Shown here piece by piece: positions 41,553 to 51,508 of a stretch of 64,000 nt of DNA. Position 1 is the stretch's first letter; each line of letters starts with the position of its first letter. A program made the translations under genes and the position numbers. The stretch is from Actinomycetes bacterium. GTDB lineage: Bacteria > Actinomycetota > Actinomycetes > Nanopelagicales > Nanopelagicaceae. The notes beneath the pieces are model-generated. The model saw only the letters and a list, made by a program, of their open reading frames with translations, was not told where the DNA came from and ran no database searches. The stretch spans positions 682,001 through 746,000 of the forward strand of contig OX376642.1 of assembly GCA_947383695.1 (NCBI GenBank), given 5' to 3'.

Positions 41553-43924
41553 CGACACCGGCGGAAAAGTATGCGGCGGCGAAATTGCGCGGCCAGCATC
41601 CAATCACAACTGAATTTCTCTTAACCTTTGATTTCGAGTTTGATCCCTTCCAAATAACGGCATGCCATGCGGTTGAGGATGGCAAAGGCGTTTTGGTTGC
41701 AGCTCCTACCGGTGCAGGAAAAACAGTTGTGGGCGAGTTCGCTGCTTACTTTGCACTTCAAGCAGGCAAGAAATGTTTTTATACAACGCCGATAAAAGCT
41801 CTTTCTAATCAAAAATACTCTGAGTTTGTTGCAAAGTTTGGTGAGGATCGAGTTGGACTTTTAACTGGAGACACCAGCATTAATGGTGAAGCCGATATTT
41901 TGGTGATGACAACTGAGGTGCTGCGTAACATGTTGTACGCAGGATCCAACACCCTCACAAATTTGGGATGCGTTGTGATGGATGAGGTTCACTACCTCGC
42001 TGACAAATTTCGCGGTGCGGTGTGGGAAGAGGTACTCATTCACTTAATGGAGAGTGTTCAGGTCATATCGCTGTCAGCAACGGTCTCTAACGCTGAAGAG
42101 TTTGGTGAATGGTTAGGCGAAGTTCGAGGCGAAACAGAAGTAATAGTTAGCGAGATTCGTCCGATCCCATTGTTTCAACATGTGTTAATCGGTAGTCGCT
42201 TGATGGATCTCTTTGAACAACCAGGCAGAATCAACCCTGAAATCCTGCAGCGTGAAAGAGAGGCGATTAGACGTTCATCGCTAGGACGCAACCGTCGTGG
42301 TCGGTTTACCGAGCCATCAGATCGAATGAGCCGAGCAGAGATTATTGAAAAGCTTCAACGAGAAAATCTCCTGCCTGCAATTACCTTTATCTTCTCAAGG
42401 GTTGGTTGTGATGCCGCAGTCAAACAGTGCTTACATGCGGGATTGCGTCTCACCTCGCCAGAAGAGAGAGTAGAGATCCGACAAACCGCTCTGCGATATA
42501 CCCAAAACATCGCAGAAGAGGATTTAGAGGTGTTGGGTTTTGAAGAGTGGTTGACCGCGTTAGAACGCGGAATCGCAGCTCACCATGCCGGACTTTTGCC
42601 AAGCTTTAAGGGTGCGGTTGAAGATTTATTTCAGCAAGGATTAGTAAAAGCGGTTTTTGCTACTGAAACTTTGGCTTTAGGAATCAACATGCCTGCCCGA
42701 ACCGTTGTGTTGGAAAAACTCATTAAATTCAATGGTGAAGCGCATGTTCCGATAACACCGGGGGAGTACACGCAGTTAACCGGTCGTGCCGGCCGACGTG
42801 GCATTGATATTGAAGGAAACGCGGTTATTCAATGGTCGCCAACCGTTGATTCCGCTTCAGCTGCGGGCTTAGCATCCACGCGAACATATCCGTTGCGTTC
42901 CTCTTTTTCTCCAACCTACAACATGGCGATAAATCTAATCTCTCGATTTGGTAGAGAAACGGCACGTCGATCCCTTGAATCATCCTTTGCACAGTTTCAG
43001 GCAGATCGCGCAGTTGTTGGATTAACCCGCCAGATTCGAAAAAATGAAACTCTCATCGCTGAACTCATGAAGGATGCCCAATGTCACCTGGGTGATTTTT
43101 CTGAGTATGCGCGGCTACGACGTTCAATTAAAGAGGTTGAAGTTTTACTTGGCCGTCGTGATCAGCGGAAAACTTTTGATAACCGTCAACGTGGACATAT
43201 GGAGGGTGAACTTTCCGATCTTCGCAAAGCTATGAAGGCGCATTCATGTCACGGTTGTGCCGAAAGAGAGGACCATGCACGTCTTGCAGAAAGAGCGGGA
43301 CGTTTAACCCGCGAAAATGATGGTTTAACTGCGCGAGTAGAAAATCGCACTCATGTTATAGCCAAGACCTTTGATCAGATCTGCCAAGTTCTCGATCACC
43401 TTGAATACATCGATGGCGAAAAGCCAACTACTCAAGGAAAGATTTTGACCAAAATCTACGCCGAATCAGATCTACTGCTCACTGAATCAATCCGCAGAGG
43501 TTTGCTTGATGATTTAAATGCAACGGAGCTGCTATCAGTTGTTTCCTGCATGATCTTTGAATCCCGTTCTCAAGAGAATTTAGCTCCGAAACTGCCCAGC
43601 CAAAAAGTTACCTCTACCTTGACCGAGATCATCTCCTTATGGGCAGCTCTTGAAAAGATCGAAAACGATTTTGGGGTTAAAACCCAACGTGAACCAGATG
43701 CAGGATTTTGTTTCATCTCCTACAAATGGGCCAGCGGAAACTCGCTTAATAGCGTTTTAAAGGGTAGCGACATGTCAGTTGGTGATTTTGTCCGATCAAC
43801 CAAGCAACTTGTAGATCTTCTCAATCAGATCGCTGGAGCGAGTGAAAAACTTCGCCCAGTCTGTAAGGATGCGGTCAAGCGAATCGATCGCGGGGTAGTT
43901 GCCTACCTCATGGGGGATGTATGA
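41549..43924 (+). CDS. helY: Ski2-like RNA/DNA helicase HelY
   Basis: DEVH-box superfamily 2 helicase of 791 residues related to Ski2/Mtr4. Motifs: Walker A APTGAGKT, MDEVHYLAD (II), SATVSN (III), the strand AVFATETLALGINMPA (V) and QLTGRAGRRGID (VI), then a long C-terminal helical part containing a CHGCAERED segment. Actinobacterial HelY probably unwinds structured RNA for degradation; direct evidence is limited. ATG 41549 overlaps the upstream stop; the frame opens earlier at 41516. The TGA overlaps the next ATG. Confidence 0.93.
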   Translation: MTTPAEKYAAAKLRGQHPITTEFLLTFDFEFDPFQITACHAVEDGKGVLVAAPTGAGKTVVGEFAAYFALQAGKKCFYTTPIKALSNQKYSEFVAKFGEDRVGLLTGDTSINGEADILVMTTEVLRNMLYAGSNTLTNLGCVVMDEVHYLADKFRGAVWEEVLIHLMESVQVISLSATVSNAEEFGEWLGEVRGETEVIVSEIRPIPLFQHVLIGSRLMDLFEQPGRINPEILQREREAIRRSSLGRNRRGRFTEPSDRMSRAEIIEKLQRENLLPAITFIFSRVGCDAAVKQCLHAGLRLTSPEERVEIRQTALRYTQNIAEEDLEVLGFEEWLTALERGIAAHHAGLLPSFKGAVEDLFQQGLVKAVFATETLALGINMPARTVVLEKLIKFNGEAHVPITPGEYTQLTGRAGRRGIDIEGNAVIQWSPTVDSASAAGLASTRTYPLRSSFSPTYNMAINLISRFGRETARRSLESSFAQFQADRAVVGLTRQIRKNETLIAELMKDAQCHLGDFSEYARLRRSIKEVEVLLGRRDQRKTFDNRQRGHMEGELSDLRKAMKAHSCHGCAEREDHARLAERAGRLTRENDGLTARVENRTHVIAKTFDQICQVLDHLEYIDGEKPTTQGKILTKIYAESDLLLTESIRRGLLDDLNATELLSVVSCMIFESRSQENLAPKLPSQKVTSTLTEIISLWAALEKIENDFGVKTQREPDAGFCFISYKWASGNSLNSVLKGSDMSVGDFVRSTKQLVDLLNQIAGASEKLRPVCKDAVKRIDRGVVAYLMGDV

Positions 43925-44823
43925 CATTAATGTTGTTGGATAGCGCATCCCTTTGGTACCGCGCTTATTACGGAATGCCAGATACCTTGTTGGCCCCTGA
44001 TGGAACTTCGGTCAACGCAATTCGTGGCTACATCGATATGACGGCGCGCTTGATGAATGTATACAAACCAAATCGCTTAGTTGCCTGCCTCGATGGAGAT
44101 TGGCGTCCAAGTTGGAGAGTAGATATTTTTCCTGAGTACAAAGCTAATCGTTTAGAGGAAGAGGGAGAAGAAGAGGAAGAGCCTGAAACCCTCACACCAC
44201 AAATCCCGATCTTGCTAGATCTTTTAGATCTCTTCGGGATTCCCGTTGTTGGCGTCGATGATTATGAAGCAGATGATGTGATGGCAACGTATGCCGAAAT
44301 CGAAAAGGGTCCAATCAGAATTGTCACCGGTGACCGTGATTTGTTCCAGATGGTTGATGACAAACGGGATATCAAGGTTGTTTATCTTGCAAAGGGCATT
44401 TCTCAACATGATTTAGTAGATATCAAATATGTTTCAGATAAGTACGCGATACCTGGCGATCGTTACGATTTATTTGCCATGTTTCGTGGTGATCCGTCAG
44501 ATGGTTTACCAGGGGTTAAGGGCATCGGAGAAAAAGGTGCAGCGGTTATCGCAAACAACTTCGCTACCGCCGAAGATGCGGTAGCAGCGGCCCTTGAAGC
44601 TCATGAATCTTTGCCACCTGCTCTTGCCAAGAAAATCATCGCAGGTGCCGATTATCTTAAGATTGCTCCTAAGTTAGTACGTGTTGCACGCGATGCTCCA
44701 TTGCCTAAGGTAGATCTTTCCCTTCCTAAAGCACCTGCAGATTTATCAGCTATCTACCAATTTAAGGAGCGTTACGCGCTAGGTGCGAGCGTTGATCGTT
44801 TGATCAGTGCATTAGGTTGGTAG
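43921..44823 (+). CDS. 5'-3' exonuclease (flap endonuclease-like, PolA N-domain homologue)
   Basis: A 300-residue stand-alone homologue of the 5' nuclease domain of DNA polymerase I (Rv2090 type). Active-site acids lie in VDDYEADDVMATYA and VTGDRDLFQMV; the helix-hairpin-helix DNA-binding region is GDPSDGLPGVKGIGEKGAA. An acidic stretch (EEEGEEEEEPE) near residue 80 is unusual. It probably removes flaps or RNA primers. Coupled to helY by ATGA and to lnt by a short overlap. Confidence 0.9.
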   Translation: MTLMLLDSASLWYRAYYGMPDTLLAPDGTSVNAIRGYIDMTARLMNVYKPNRLVACLDGDWRPSWRVDIFPEYKANRLEEEGEEEEEPETLTPQIPILLDLLDLFGIPVVGVDDYEADDVMATYAEIEKGPIRIVTGDRDLFQMVDDKRDIKVVYLAKGISQHDLVDIKYVSDKYAIPGDRYDLFAMFRGDPSDGLPGVKGIGEKGAAVIANNFATAEDAVAAALEAHESLPPALAKKIIAGADYLKIAPKLVRVARDAPLPKVDLSLPKAPADLSAIYQFKERYALGASVDRLISALGW

Positions 44824-46181
44824 CACTTCTTCTTTCAGTACTTTCTGGAACTTTACTATCTGCCGCCTTTGAGCCAGTGGGGAAGTGGTGGGTAGCACCG
44901 ATCGCGATCGCGGTCCATATGTATGCCTTATCGATCTCATCTAGAAAAGTTTTATCCTCATTTATCTTTGGTTTAGCTCTCAATCTGATGGTTCTGCATT
45001 GGAGTAGCACCTTTGTTGGCTCGATTCCATGGGTGATCCTTGCGATCGGTTTATCCCTTTTCTATCTTCCGCTTGCTCTCGTTTCTAAGTGGGGGATTAC
45101 CGCATATCCATTGATCTACATCCTGCTCGAAGAGGTTCGTAATCGATTCCCTTTTGGAGGTTTTGGTTGGGTTCGAATCGCCTTCACTCAAGCTGATGCT
45201 CCGTATGCAAAGGTTGCAGCGATTGGGGGAGCAACGGCACTTTCAGCCGCAGTCGTTCTTATCGCTCTTGTAATATTCCATATTTCACATCGGAAATTTT
45301 CGTTACTACCGCTACTGCCTTTTCTTATTGTTCTGGTCCCCGTAAATACCTCTGTTATTGGTTCAACAAATGTATTAATGATTCAGGGAAATGTTCCCCA
45401 GATGGGTTTGGATTTCAACTCAAGAGCTAAAGCGGTTTTCAATAACCATTTTGAACGAACACAAATGGAGATCGCAAAAAATCCCAATGTCGACTTTATT
45501 CTTTGGCCGGAAAACTCTGTTGATGTAGATCCATTTCTCAACTCCGATGTAAAGAAATCTTTGGATTCGATCAAACAACCATTGATTATCGGAGCTATCA
45601 TGAATAAAGGAAGCACGCTTCTCAACACCTCAATATTGTGGGGCGGAGATACGCCAGAAACTTACATTAAGCAGCATTTAACCCCATTCGGCGAGTACAT
45701 TCCGTTGCGTTCCTTGGCCAGAATTGTTTCGCCACTAGTTGATGAGGTCGAAGATTTTTCACCAGGAGATTCCGAGAAAACCTTTCAGATTGGGAGTATC
45801 GAGGTAGCTCCAGTTATCTGTTATGAGTTAATTGATGATGCTTTGCTGGAAAAAGCTGCAAAGAACTCCAATATTCTGGCGGTTCAAACTAATAGTGCGA
45901 CCTTTGGAATGTCGGCAGAAAGCGCCCAACAATTGTCGATAACTCGCATTCGAGCTATTGAACATGGTCGAAATATTGCCTCAGTTTCAACAACTGGATA
46001 TTCAGCAATTATCGACAGTTCAGGAAAAGTTCTTCAGAAAACATCAATGGGAACCGCCGACAGTATTCGCGCCTCAGTAGATCTGATAGAGGGCCAAACA
46101 CCCAGGGATAGAGCTGGAGATTGGGCGCTGATAGGCGTATTCGCGGCCTTGTTCCTGGTTGCCCGTCGAGCCTATATCTAA
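44817..46181 (+). CDS. lnt: Apolipoprotein N-acyltransferase
   Basis: Adds the third acyl chain to lipoproteins. The 454-residue protein has six or so N-terminal membrane segments and a nitrilase domain (about residues 180-430) with catalytic Glu in LWPENS, Lys near HLTPFGEYIP and Cys in PVICYEL. In mycobacteria Lnt can be fused to the mannosyltransferase Ppm1; here it ends without it. The TTG at 44817 is the only nearby start and overlaps the exonuclease gene by seven bases. The stop codon lies in the first bases of the dif site. Confidence 0.9.
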   Translation: MVALLLSVLSGTLLSAAFEPVGKWWVAPIAIAVHMYALSISSRKVLSSFIFGLALNLMVLHWSSTFVGSIPWVILAIGLSLFYLPLALVSKWGITAYPLIYILLEEVRNRFPFGGFGWVRIAFTQADAPYAKVAAIGGATALSAAVVLIALVIFHISHRKFSLLPLLPFLIVLVPVNTSVIGSTNVLMIQGNVPQMGLDFNSRAKAVFNNHFERTQMEIAKNPNVDFILWPENSVDVDPFLNSDVKKSLDSIKQPLIIGAIMNKGSTLLNTSILWGGDTPETYIKQHLTPFGEYIPLRSLARIVSPLVDEVEDFSPGDSEKTFQIGSIEVAPVICYELIDDALLEKAAKNSNILAVQTNSATFGMSAESAQQLSITRIRAIEHGRNIASVSTTGYSAIIDSSGKVLQKTSMGTADSIRASVDLIEGQTPRDRAGDWALIGVFAALFLVARRAYI

Positions 46182-46207
46182 CGCCGATAAGTTACATTAT
46201 GTAAAGT
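46180..46207 (+). other. dif site, chromosome dimer resolution (XerC/XerD)
   Basis: A 28-base sequence with the layout of dif: left (XerC) arm AACGCCGATAA (46180-46190), centre GTTACA (46191-46196), right (XerD) arm TTATGTAAAGT (46197-46207). The right arm differs by one base from the B. subtilis TTATGTAAACT arm, and the left arm keeps the CCGATAA of the streptomycete dif consensus. It lies where gene direction changes from mainly plus to mainly minus, as expected at the replication terminus. Confidence 0.88.
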
Positions 46208-46260
46208 AAGAAAGAGAGAGTTGAGCGTGAATCCGCCCAGGCCCTCCTATCGCCAAACTT

Positions 46261-49104
46261 CTATCGATAGTCATCTAAAGGCGTGCAGGCGCAGACAAGG
46301 TTTCTATCGCCGTGGGCACCATCAATACGTGAAACCGGTGGCCAGTACTTCATCCGAGAACCAATTGATTCACCTGCAACTAAGCCATCAAGAACGACTG
46401 GATATCCACCCTTTTCACGGCTGTATCCCCGATCCCAATCACTAGTGACCACAGAAAGGGCTGTATGAGGCGCATGGCGTAACGCTGAGGCCTCAACAGA
46501 GATCTTTCCATCAATGATCTCTTGGATCTCAGCTCTGATGGAGATCATGGCATCGATAAAGCGATGAATTTCAGAGATATCTTCAGATTCAGTTGGTTCG
46601 ATCATTAATGTTCCCGCAACTGGAAAGGACATTGTTGGCGCGTGGAAACCGTAATCCATCAATCTCTTTGCGATGTCATCAACTGAAACACCAGAGTCCT
46701 TAGTGATTCCGCGGATATCCAAGATGCACTCGTGTGCCACTCGACCATTAGCACCTGTATATAGAACAGGATACGAATCCTGCAAACGTGCAGCGATGTA
46801 ATTAGCAGACAAAATCGCAACCTGAGTTGAGTGAGTTAAACCTTCTCCCCCCAACAAACGAATGTACGCCCATGAAATCGGCAAAATACTTGCTGAACCA
46901 AATGGTGCAGCAGAGATTGGTCCAGGACCTGTTGCAGGTCCTGCTAGTGAATCCATCGGATGATTAGGAAGGAACGGTGCTAAGTGCGCACGCGCAATAA
47001 CTGGACCAACACCTGGGCCTCCTCCACCGTGTGGAATTGCAAAGGTTTTATGCAGGTTTAAGTGAGACACATCTGCGCCAAACTTTCCAGGTTGTGAAAC
47101 TCCAACAAGTGCGTTCAGGTTTGCACCATCGACATAAACCTGACCACCTGCATCGTGAATTAACTCGCAGATCTGTGAAACCGCGGTTTCAAAAACACCA
47201 TGTGTTGATGGGTAGGTAATCATTAACGCTGCTAATGCATCACCATGTTCAGCGATCTTCGCCTTAATATCGTCGACTGAAACATTTCCATTCTCATCAC
47301 AATCAATAACTACAACCTTCATGCCAGCCATAACAGCTGATGCGGCATTTGTTCCATGTGCACTTGATGGGATCAAACAGATATTTCGGCTGTGGTCCCC
47401 GCGTGAGTCATGGTAATTGCGAATTGCAAGCAAACCCGCGAACTCCCCTTGGCTACCAGCGTTTGGTTGCAAGGAAACTGCGTCATACCCGGTGATCGCA
47501 ACTAACCAATCAGATAACTGCTTGATCAACTTACGGCTACCAACTGTTTGATCAGCTGGAGCAAATGGGTGCAGGGATGAAAATTCAGGCCAGGTGACCG
47601 CTTCCATTTCAGTGACAGAGTTCAACTTCATGGTGCATGAACCCAAAGGAATCATCGTTCTATCGAGCGCTAGATCCTTATCAGCCAGATTGCGCAGGTA
47701 GCGCATCATTCCGGTTTCGCTGTGGTTGGTATTAAAGACCGGGTGGGTCAGGTACTTACTTGTGCGTGCAAACTTTGCGGGGATCTTCTCCCCTGTTGCA
47801 TCTTTGAGCCCAAGAATTTCAAGAACCTGAGCAAAAAGCTCTTCAGTTGTCTCTTCATCAAATGCAACGCGAAGCTCTGTATCGCTAATCCGTGCAAAGT
47901 TAATTCCCTTTTCTGCAGCCTTTTCGTGAATCGCGTTCGCATCATTTACAACGATGTGAACGGTATCGAAGACAATATCTTGATGATTACCTGTTGCCGC
48001 ATGTAAGCGTGCTGCAAAGTTGTGAACTCGCTCCGCGATCTGACGAAGACCTACCGGTCCATGCCACATTGCGTAGAAGGCGCTCATGTTTGCTAACAAA
48101 ACTTGTGCTGTACAAATATTTGATGTCGCTTTGTCACGACGAATATGTTGTTCGCGGGTTTGCAACGCTAAGCGAAAAGCTGGCTTTCCAGTTGCATCAA
48201 TACTTTGACCAACTAAACGACCCGGCATTGATCTCTCAAGACCTGTGCGAACAGCTAAGAAACCTGCATGTGGTCCACCAAATCCCATTGGTACACCAAA
48301 TCGTTGCGCGGTTCCGACAGCGATATCTGCGCCCCACTCCCCTGGTGCCTTCAGCAAGGTCAATGCCAGTAGATCAGTTGCAGCAATTACCAACGCATCC
48401 TTTGAATGTGCGTACTCAGCAAAAGATGTGTAATCAATAACTGTGCCTGTTGTATCTGGATATTGCAGCAATGCTCCGAAAAATTCTCCATCAAAACCAT
48501 CGCGAACAACATGACCTGAATCAACCTCTACAACCGTGATTCGCAATGGCTTTGCACGAGTTAAAACGACCGCTTTAGTTTGTGGATGCACATGTTCTTC
48601 GATCAAGAAAACCGCATCATCGCTGAGCTTTGAAGCTCTGCGGGCCAAAGTCATAGCTTCTGCTGCAGCGGTTCCTTCATCCAACATCGAAGCATTTGAA
48701 ATATCTAACGCTGTTAATTCGCAGATCATCGTCTGGAAAGCAAAGAGAGCCTCTAAACGACCCTGAGAAATCTCTGGTTGATATGGGGTGTAGGCGGTGT
48801 ACCACGAAGGATTTTCTAAAACATTTCGCTTAACTACTGGAGGAACAATCGTTCCGTAATATCCAGTTCCAATAAGTGATCGGAAAACCTTGTTCTCCGA
48901 TGCGATGGATCGAAGTTCAGCGATTACCTCAACCTCGCTCTTGCCTGAATCCAACGCCGCTTCAATAACTCCATTGATCGCGATATTTGATGGAACTACA
49001 TCACTGATGAATGAGGGCAGATCTGAGTAGCCAAGTGATTTAAGCATTGCCGCTTCATCAACTGAGGTGGGGCCAATATGACGATCCTCGAATGAACGTG
49101 ACAC
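46261..49104 (-). CDS. gcvP: Glycine dehydrogenase (decarboxylating), P-protein
   Basis: PLP enzyme of the glycine cleavage system that hands the aminomethyl group to GcvH (51.5 kb). The 947-residue single-chain form has [14 protein letters not shown] at the N-terminus, [20 protein letters not shown], and the PLP lysine in [19 protein letters not shown]. Start is GTG with AGGGG five to six bases upstream. It is the last gene of the minus-strand run that starts at cmk-der; the dif site follows its stop after 53 bases. Confidence 0.97.
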   Translation of the reverse strand: MSRSFEDRHIGPTSVDEAAMLKSLGYSDLPSFISDVVPSNIAINGVIEAALDSGKSEVEVIAELRSIASENKVFRSLIGTGYYGTIVPPVVKRNVLENPSWYTAYTPYQPEISQGRLEALFAFQTMICELTALDISNASMLDEGTAAAEAMTLARRASKLSDDAVFLIEEHVHPQTKAVVLTRAKPLRITVVEVDSGHVVRDGFDGEFFGALLQYPDTTGTVIDYTSFAEYAHSKDALVIAATDLLALTLLKAPGEWGADIAVGTAQRFGVPMGFGGPHAGFLAVRTGLERSMPGRLVGQSIDATGKPAFRLALQTREQHIRRDKATSNICTAQVLLANMSAFYAMWHGPVGLRQIAERVHNFAARLHAATGNHQDIVFDTVHIVVNDANAIHEKAAEKGINFARISDTELRVAFDEETTEELFAQVLEILGLKDATGEKIPAKFARTSKYLTHPVFNTNHSETGMMRYLRNLADKDLALDRTMIPLGSCTMKLNSVTEMEAVTWPEFSSLHPFAPADQTVGSRKLIKQLSDWLVAITGYDAVSLQPNAGSQGEFAGLLAIRNYHDSRGDHSRNICLIPSSAHGTNAASAVMAGMKVVVIDCDENGNVSVDDIKAKIAEHGDALAALMITYPSTHGVFETAVSQICELIHDAGGQVYVDGANLNALVGVSQPGKFGADVSHLNLHKTFAIPHGGGGPGVGPVIARAHLAPFLPNHPMDSLAGPATGPGPISAAPFGSASILPISWAYIRLLGGEGLTHSTQVAILSANYIAARLQDSYPVLYTGANGRVAHECILDIRGITKDSGVSVDDIAKRLMDYGFHAPTMSFPVAGTLMIEPTESEDISEIHRFIDAMISIRAEIQEIIDGKISVEASALRHAPHTALSVVTSDWDRGYSREKGGYPVVLDGLVAGESIGSRMKYWPPVSRIDGAHGDRNLVCACTPLDDYR

Positions 49105-49123
49105 ACAAACCCCTGTCGATAGT

Positions 49124-49138
49124 TAGTAGCAACTACTA
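49124..49138. promoter_or_regulatory. Inverted repeat upstream of gcvP, candidate operator
   Basis: TAGTAG-CAA-CTACTA is a perfect inverted repeat 20-34 bases before the gcvP start, in the 65-base gap after the MerR gene. A further AGTAGT copy is nearby (minus strand, about 49150). Position and form fit a transcription-factor site; the factor is unknown. Confidence 0.4.
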
Positions 49139-49169
49139 CAAGGCACAAATACTACTTACAAGGGTGTTA

Positions 49170-49670
49170 TTACGCCCCTTTAACCTTGCGGCGAAGCGAG
49201 AGTTCATCGTTACCTTCGCCACCTACAGGCTGACCATTTACTTCACCCTGAAGGACAGATAGGGAGCCCTCAACCTCATGCCATACCTTGCCTACAGCGA
49301 TACCAAAAACTCCTTGGCCACCCTGCAGTAGATCGATAATCTCATCAGGACTCGCACACTCATAAATTGATGCGCCATCACTCATCAAGGTGATGCGCTC
49401 TAGCTCTGTTACTCCCCTGCTGCGCAAATGATCAACTGCGGTACGGATATTTTGAAGTGACACTCCCGCATCCAATAAACGCTTAACAATCTTTAACACC
49501 AAGATGTCGCGAAAGCCATACAGGCGTTGGGTTCCGGAACCACTTGCAGTTCGAATGCTTGGTTCAACTAATCCAGTACGTGCCCAGTAATCTAATTGAC
49601 GGTAGCTAATTCCAGCGGCAGAGCAGGCTGTAGCGCCTCTGTAGCCGATTTCCATCTCTTCTGGGGACAC
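49170..49670 (-). CDS. MerR family regulator, Rv1830 type
   Basis: A 166-residue DNA-binding protein. The winged helix-turn-helix (about residues 15-80: SAAGISYRQLDYWARTGLV, SGSGTQRLYGFRDILVLKIV) is followed by a coiled segment and the family block LLQGGQGVFGIAV. Shorter at the C-terminus than the mycobacterial form but with the DELSLRRK ending retained. It has no N-terminal metal-binding cysteines. Starts with GTG 49670 (ATG 49655 possible). Its position before gcvP suggests control of glycine cleavage or cell-division genes; unproven. Confidence 0.9.
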   Translation of the reverse strand: MSPEEMEIGYRGATACSAAGISYRQLDYWARTGLVEPSIRTASGSGTQRLYGFRDILVLKIVKRLLDAGVSLQNIRTAVDHLRSRGVTELERITLMSDGASIYECASPDEIIDLLQGGQGVFGIAVGKVWHEVEGSLSVLQGEVNGQPVGGEGNDELSLRRKVKGA

Positions 49671-49748
49671 GGGGAATGCTCATTTCTCTTGGGGAGTGAG
49701 ATAAATGTAAGGCTAGGTAGAGGGGGAAACAATGACCGACACGAAGCA

Positions 49749-49765
49749 AACCTCTACTTGAGGTT
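49749..49765 (-). terminator. Weak stem-loop after the bifunctional nuclease gene
   Basis: AACCTC and GAGGTT pair around a five-base loop, 14 bases after the stop at 49780 on the minus strand, followed by TTTGCTT. The only recognisable terminator-like structure between 46.3 and 55.8 kb; may be an attenuating site inside the operon. Confidence 0.4.
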
Positions 49766-49779
49766 GAGGGTTTTACCCC

Positions 49780-50265
49780 TTACCCCGCGAAATCCTCTGG
49801 GTTGATCTGATCCAAAAACTCACGGAACTTTTCAACCTCTTGGTTCTCGCCCTCGCCCTGTGGGATCTCGACCCCTACCTCGTTGAGCAGCTCCTCTGTA
49901 GCCAGGATGTTGCTATGGGTTCTGACCGCTAAAGCGATCGCATCGGAGGGTCTAGCTGTAATTGAAAGGGGCTCCCCTGAGGCATCACGCAGGTTCAGGG
50001 TTGAGTAAAAGACTCCATCCTTGAGTTCAGTCAGATGCACAGCGATCAAGGTTGCATCAAAGAGTTCGACAAGGTTTTTCATTAGATCATGGCTTAAAGG
50101 ACGAGGTGGCTCCACCCCTTGTTGAGCAAAGGCGATCGCAGTTGCTTCAACAGCCCCCACCCAGATCGGTAGGAAACGGCTGCCATCGATCTCCTTCAAA
50201 AGAACGATCGGTTGGTTGGAGGGCATCTCGACGCGAACGCCGATTACCTCCATCGGTATCAACAT
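49780..50265 (-). CDS. Bifunctional nuclease family protein (DUF151)
   Basis: A 161-residue protein of the family named after a plant bifunctional nuclease (Rv1829 in M. tuberculosis). Seen: the strong VGVRVEMPSNQPIVLLKE block, LPIWVGAVEATAIAFAQQG, RPLSHDLM and ITARPSDAIALAVRTHSNIL. Mycobacterial members have no clear biochemical role. It starts three bases after the ftsR stop, within the conserved gcvH-garA-ftsR-bfn-merR-gcvP set. Confidence 0.92.
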   Translation of the reverse strand: MLIPMEVIGVRVEMPSNQPIVLLKEIDGSRFLPIWVGAVEATAIAFAQQGVEPPRPLSHDLMKNLVELFDATLIAVHLTELKDGVFYSTLNLRDASGEPLSITARPSDAIALAVRTHSNILATEELLNEVGVEIPQGEGENQEVEKFREFLDQINPEDFAG

Positions 50266-50268
50266 GGT

Positions 50269-50991
50269 CTATCGAAGACGGTTGAGGCCACCACGAACAA
50301 GTGCGGCATGTAAACGAATTGAAAGAGATGCGATCTCCTTTTGAACCTCTTCGGCACGTGCCTTTGATTCAGCGCTCTTTTGACGTGTCAAAGGTGTGAT
50401 GACCTGCTCGATTAAACCGATCTCACGATCTGCAGCAGATTTAAATGAACGAAGGTGACGGGCTTCAATTCCAAAGCCACCCATCTCGGTAACAGCCTTA
50501 GCAATTGCTAAGGCATCTCCGTCGTAATGACGGCCGCGGGGTGCGATTAATCCATACCCTTCCAGCTCAACTAATTGATCCTCTGCAAGGCCGCTGTTCT
50601 TCAATAGCTCTTCACGAGATAGGCGCATTTCGCTGACTTCACCAAATGCACTTGGTGCCATCTCCCCATCAATTGTTGCAAGTCCAATTGTTGGACGTGG
50701 TGAAGGGACTCCACCAACAGCTGCTGGCTGCAAGCCACGATCAATCGCATCAAGGTTTTCCTTGATTACCTTTAATGGCAGGTATTGATCGCGCTGTGCA
50801 AGTAGTACATAACGCAAACGCTCAAGATCTGAACTTGTAAACTTTCGGTAACCAGATGGAGTTCGTTGCGGTTCGATCAATCCTTCAGATTCAAGAAAGC
50901 GAATCTTAGAAATTGTGATGTCCGCAAAATCTCCACGCAAACGGTTAAGGACTTCACCGATGCTCAAATATGCGCGTGCTGGAACTGCCAT
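50269..50991 (-). CDS. ftsR: MerR family cell-division regulator FtsR
   Basis: A 240-residue MerR-type protein; homologues in Corynebacterium activate ftsZ and Rv1828 is the mycobacterial one. The winged helix (YLSIGEVLNRL, ITISKIRFLESEGLIEPQRT, PSGYRKFTSSDLERLRYVL) is N-terminal; a C-terminal helical domain (about 120-240) has MRLSREELLKNSGL and a dimerisation helix. GGGAG precedes the ATG by six bases. It lies ten bases after garA. Confidence 0.92.
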   Translation of the reverse strand: MAVPARAYLSIGEVLNRLRGDFADITISKIRFLESEGLIEPQRTPSGYRKFTSSDLERLRYVLLAQRDQYLPLKVIKENLDAIDRGLQPAAVGGVPSPRPTIGLATIDGEMAPSAFGEVSEMRLSREELLKNSGLAEDQLVELEGYGLIAPRGRHYDGDALAIAKAVTEMGGFGIEARHLRSFKSAADREIGLIEQVITPLTRQKSAESKARAEEVQKEIASLSIRLHAALVRGGLNRLR

Positions 50992-51001
50992 GACTACTCC
51001 C

Positions 51002-51451
51002 CTAGTTGGAACCGACGAAAAGCAAATGGAACTTACCTATTTGAAACTCATCACCAGAAACAAGAACATGTTCTGTGACAGAAATATTGTTGATGTAGGT
51101 TCCATTGAGCGAGCCTTCATCCTTAAGAACAAAGCTGTTGCCTTGCTTTGAAATTGTTGCGTGAGCACGTGAGACCGTTACATCATCGAGAAAAATCGAA
51201 CTAGATGCTGAACGACCAACACTTACTCCTTCAGCGGTTACCAAGAAACGTGATCCCTTATTGGCGCCGCGAGCGATGAGAATCATCGCCTTCTCGCCTT
51301 TAGAGCCTTGAATCTCAGCAACAACAGCGCGATCCTCTGGGGAAAGTAAGGCGAGCTGTTCCTCTAAATGTTTCTCCGAAGAGTTTGAAACCTCACGGAG
51401 ACCTAGGTGAATAGTGGTAGTGAGTTCATTCTGAGATTGCTCTGCAGCCAC
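51002..51451 (-). CDS. garA: FHA-domain metabolic regulator, GarA/OdhI-like
   Basis: Phosphoswitch protein that in mycobacteria and corynebacteria inhibits 2-oxoglutarate dehydrogenase and glutamate enzymes. The 149-residue protein has an FHA domain (about residues 60-145: GSRFLVTAEGVSVGRS, SIFLDDVTVSRAHATI, DEGSLNGTYIN) and near residue 11 a threonine cluster LTTTIHL in place of the ETTSVF target of PknB/PknG. Excellent ribosome binding site GAGGAGGT before the GTG start. Located 57 bases after gcvH. Confidence 0.93.
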   Translation of the reverse strand: MAAEQSQNELTTTIHLGLREVSNSSEKHLEEQLALLSPEDRAVVAEIQGSKGEKAMILIARGANKGSRFLVTAEGVSVGRSASSSIFLDDVTVSRAHATISKQGNSFVLKDEGSLNGTYINNISVTEHVLVSGDEFQIGKFHLLFVGSN

Positions 51452-51508
51452 TGCCCTACCTCCTCACCGTCAACTTAAGGGTGACACTAGAGAGTTAGGC
51501 AGATAAGG

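Noticed and set aside
46221-46445. Small plus-strand ORF next to the dif site, starting behind a purine-rich stretch
   Set aside because: Nearly all of it is antisense to the conserved C-terminus of gcvP and it resembles no known protein; RbpA, which I looked for after lnt, is not encoded here.
49105-49169. Glycine riboswitch before gcvP
   Set aside because: The 65-base gap is too short for the tandem aptamer and lacks its conserved core.
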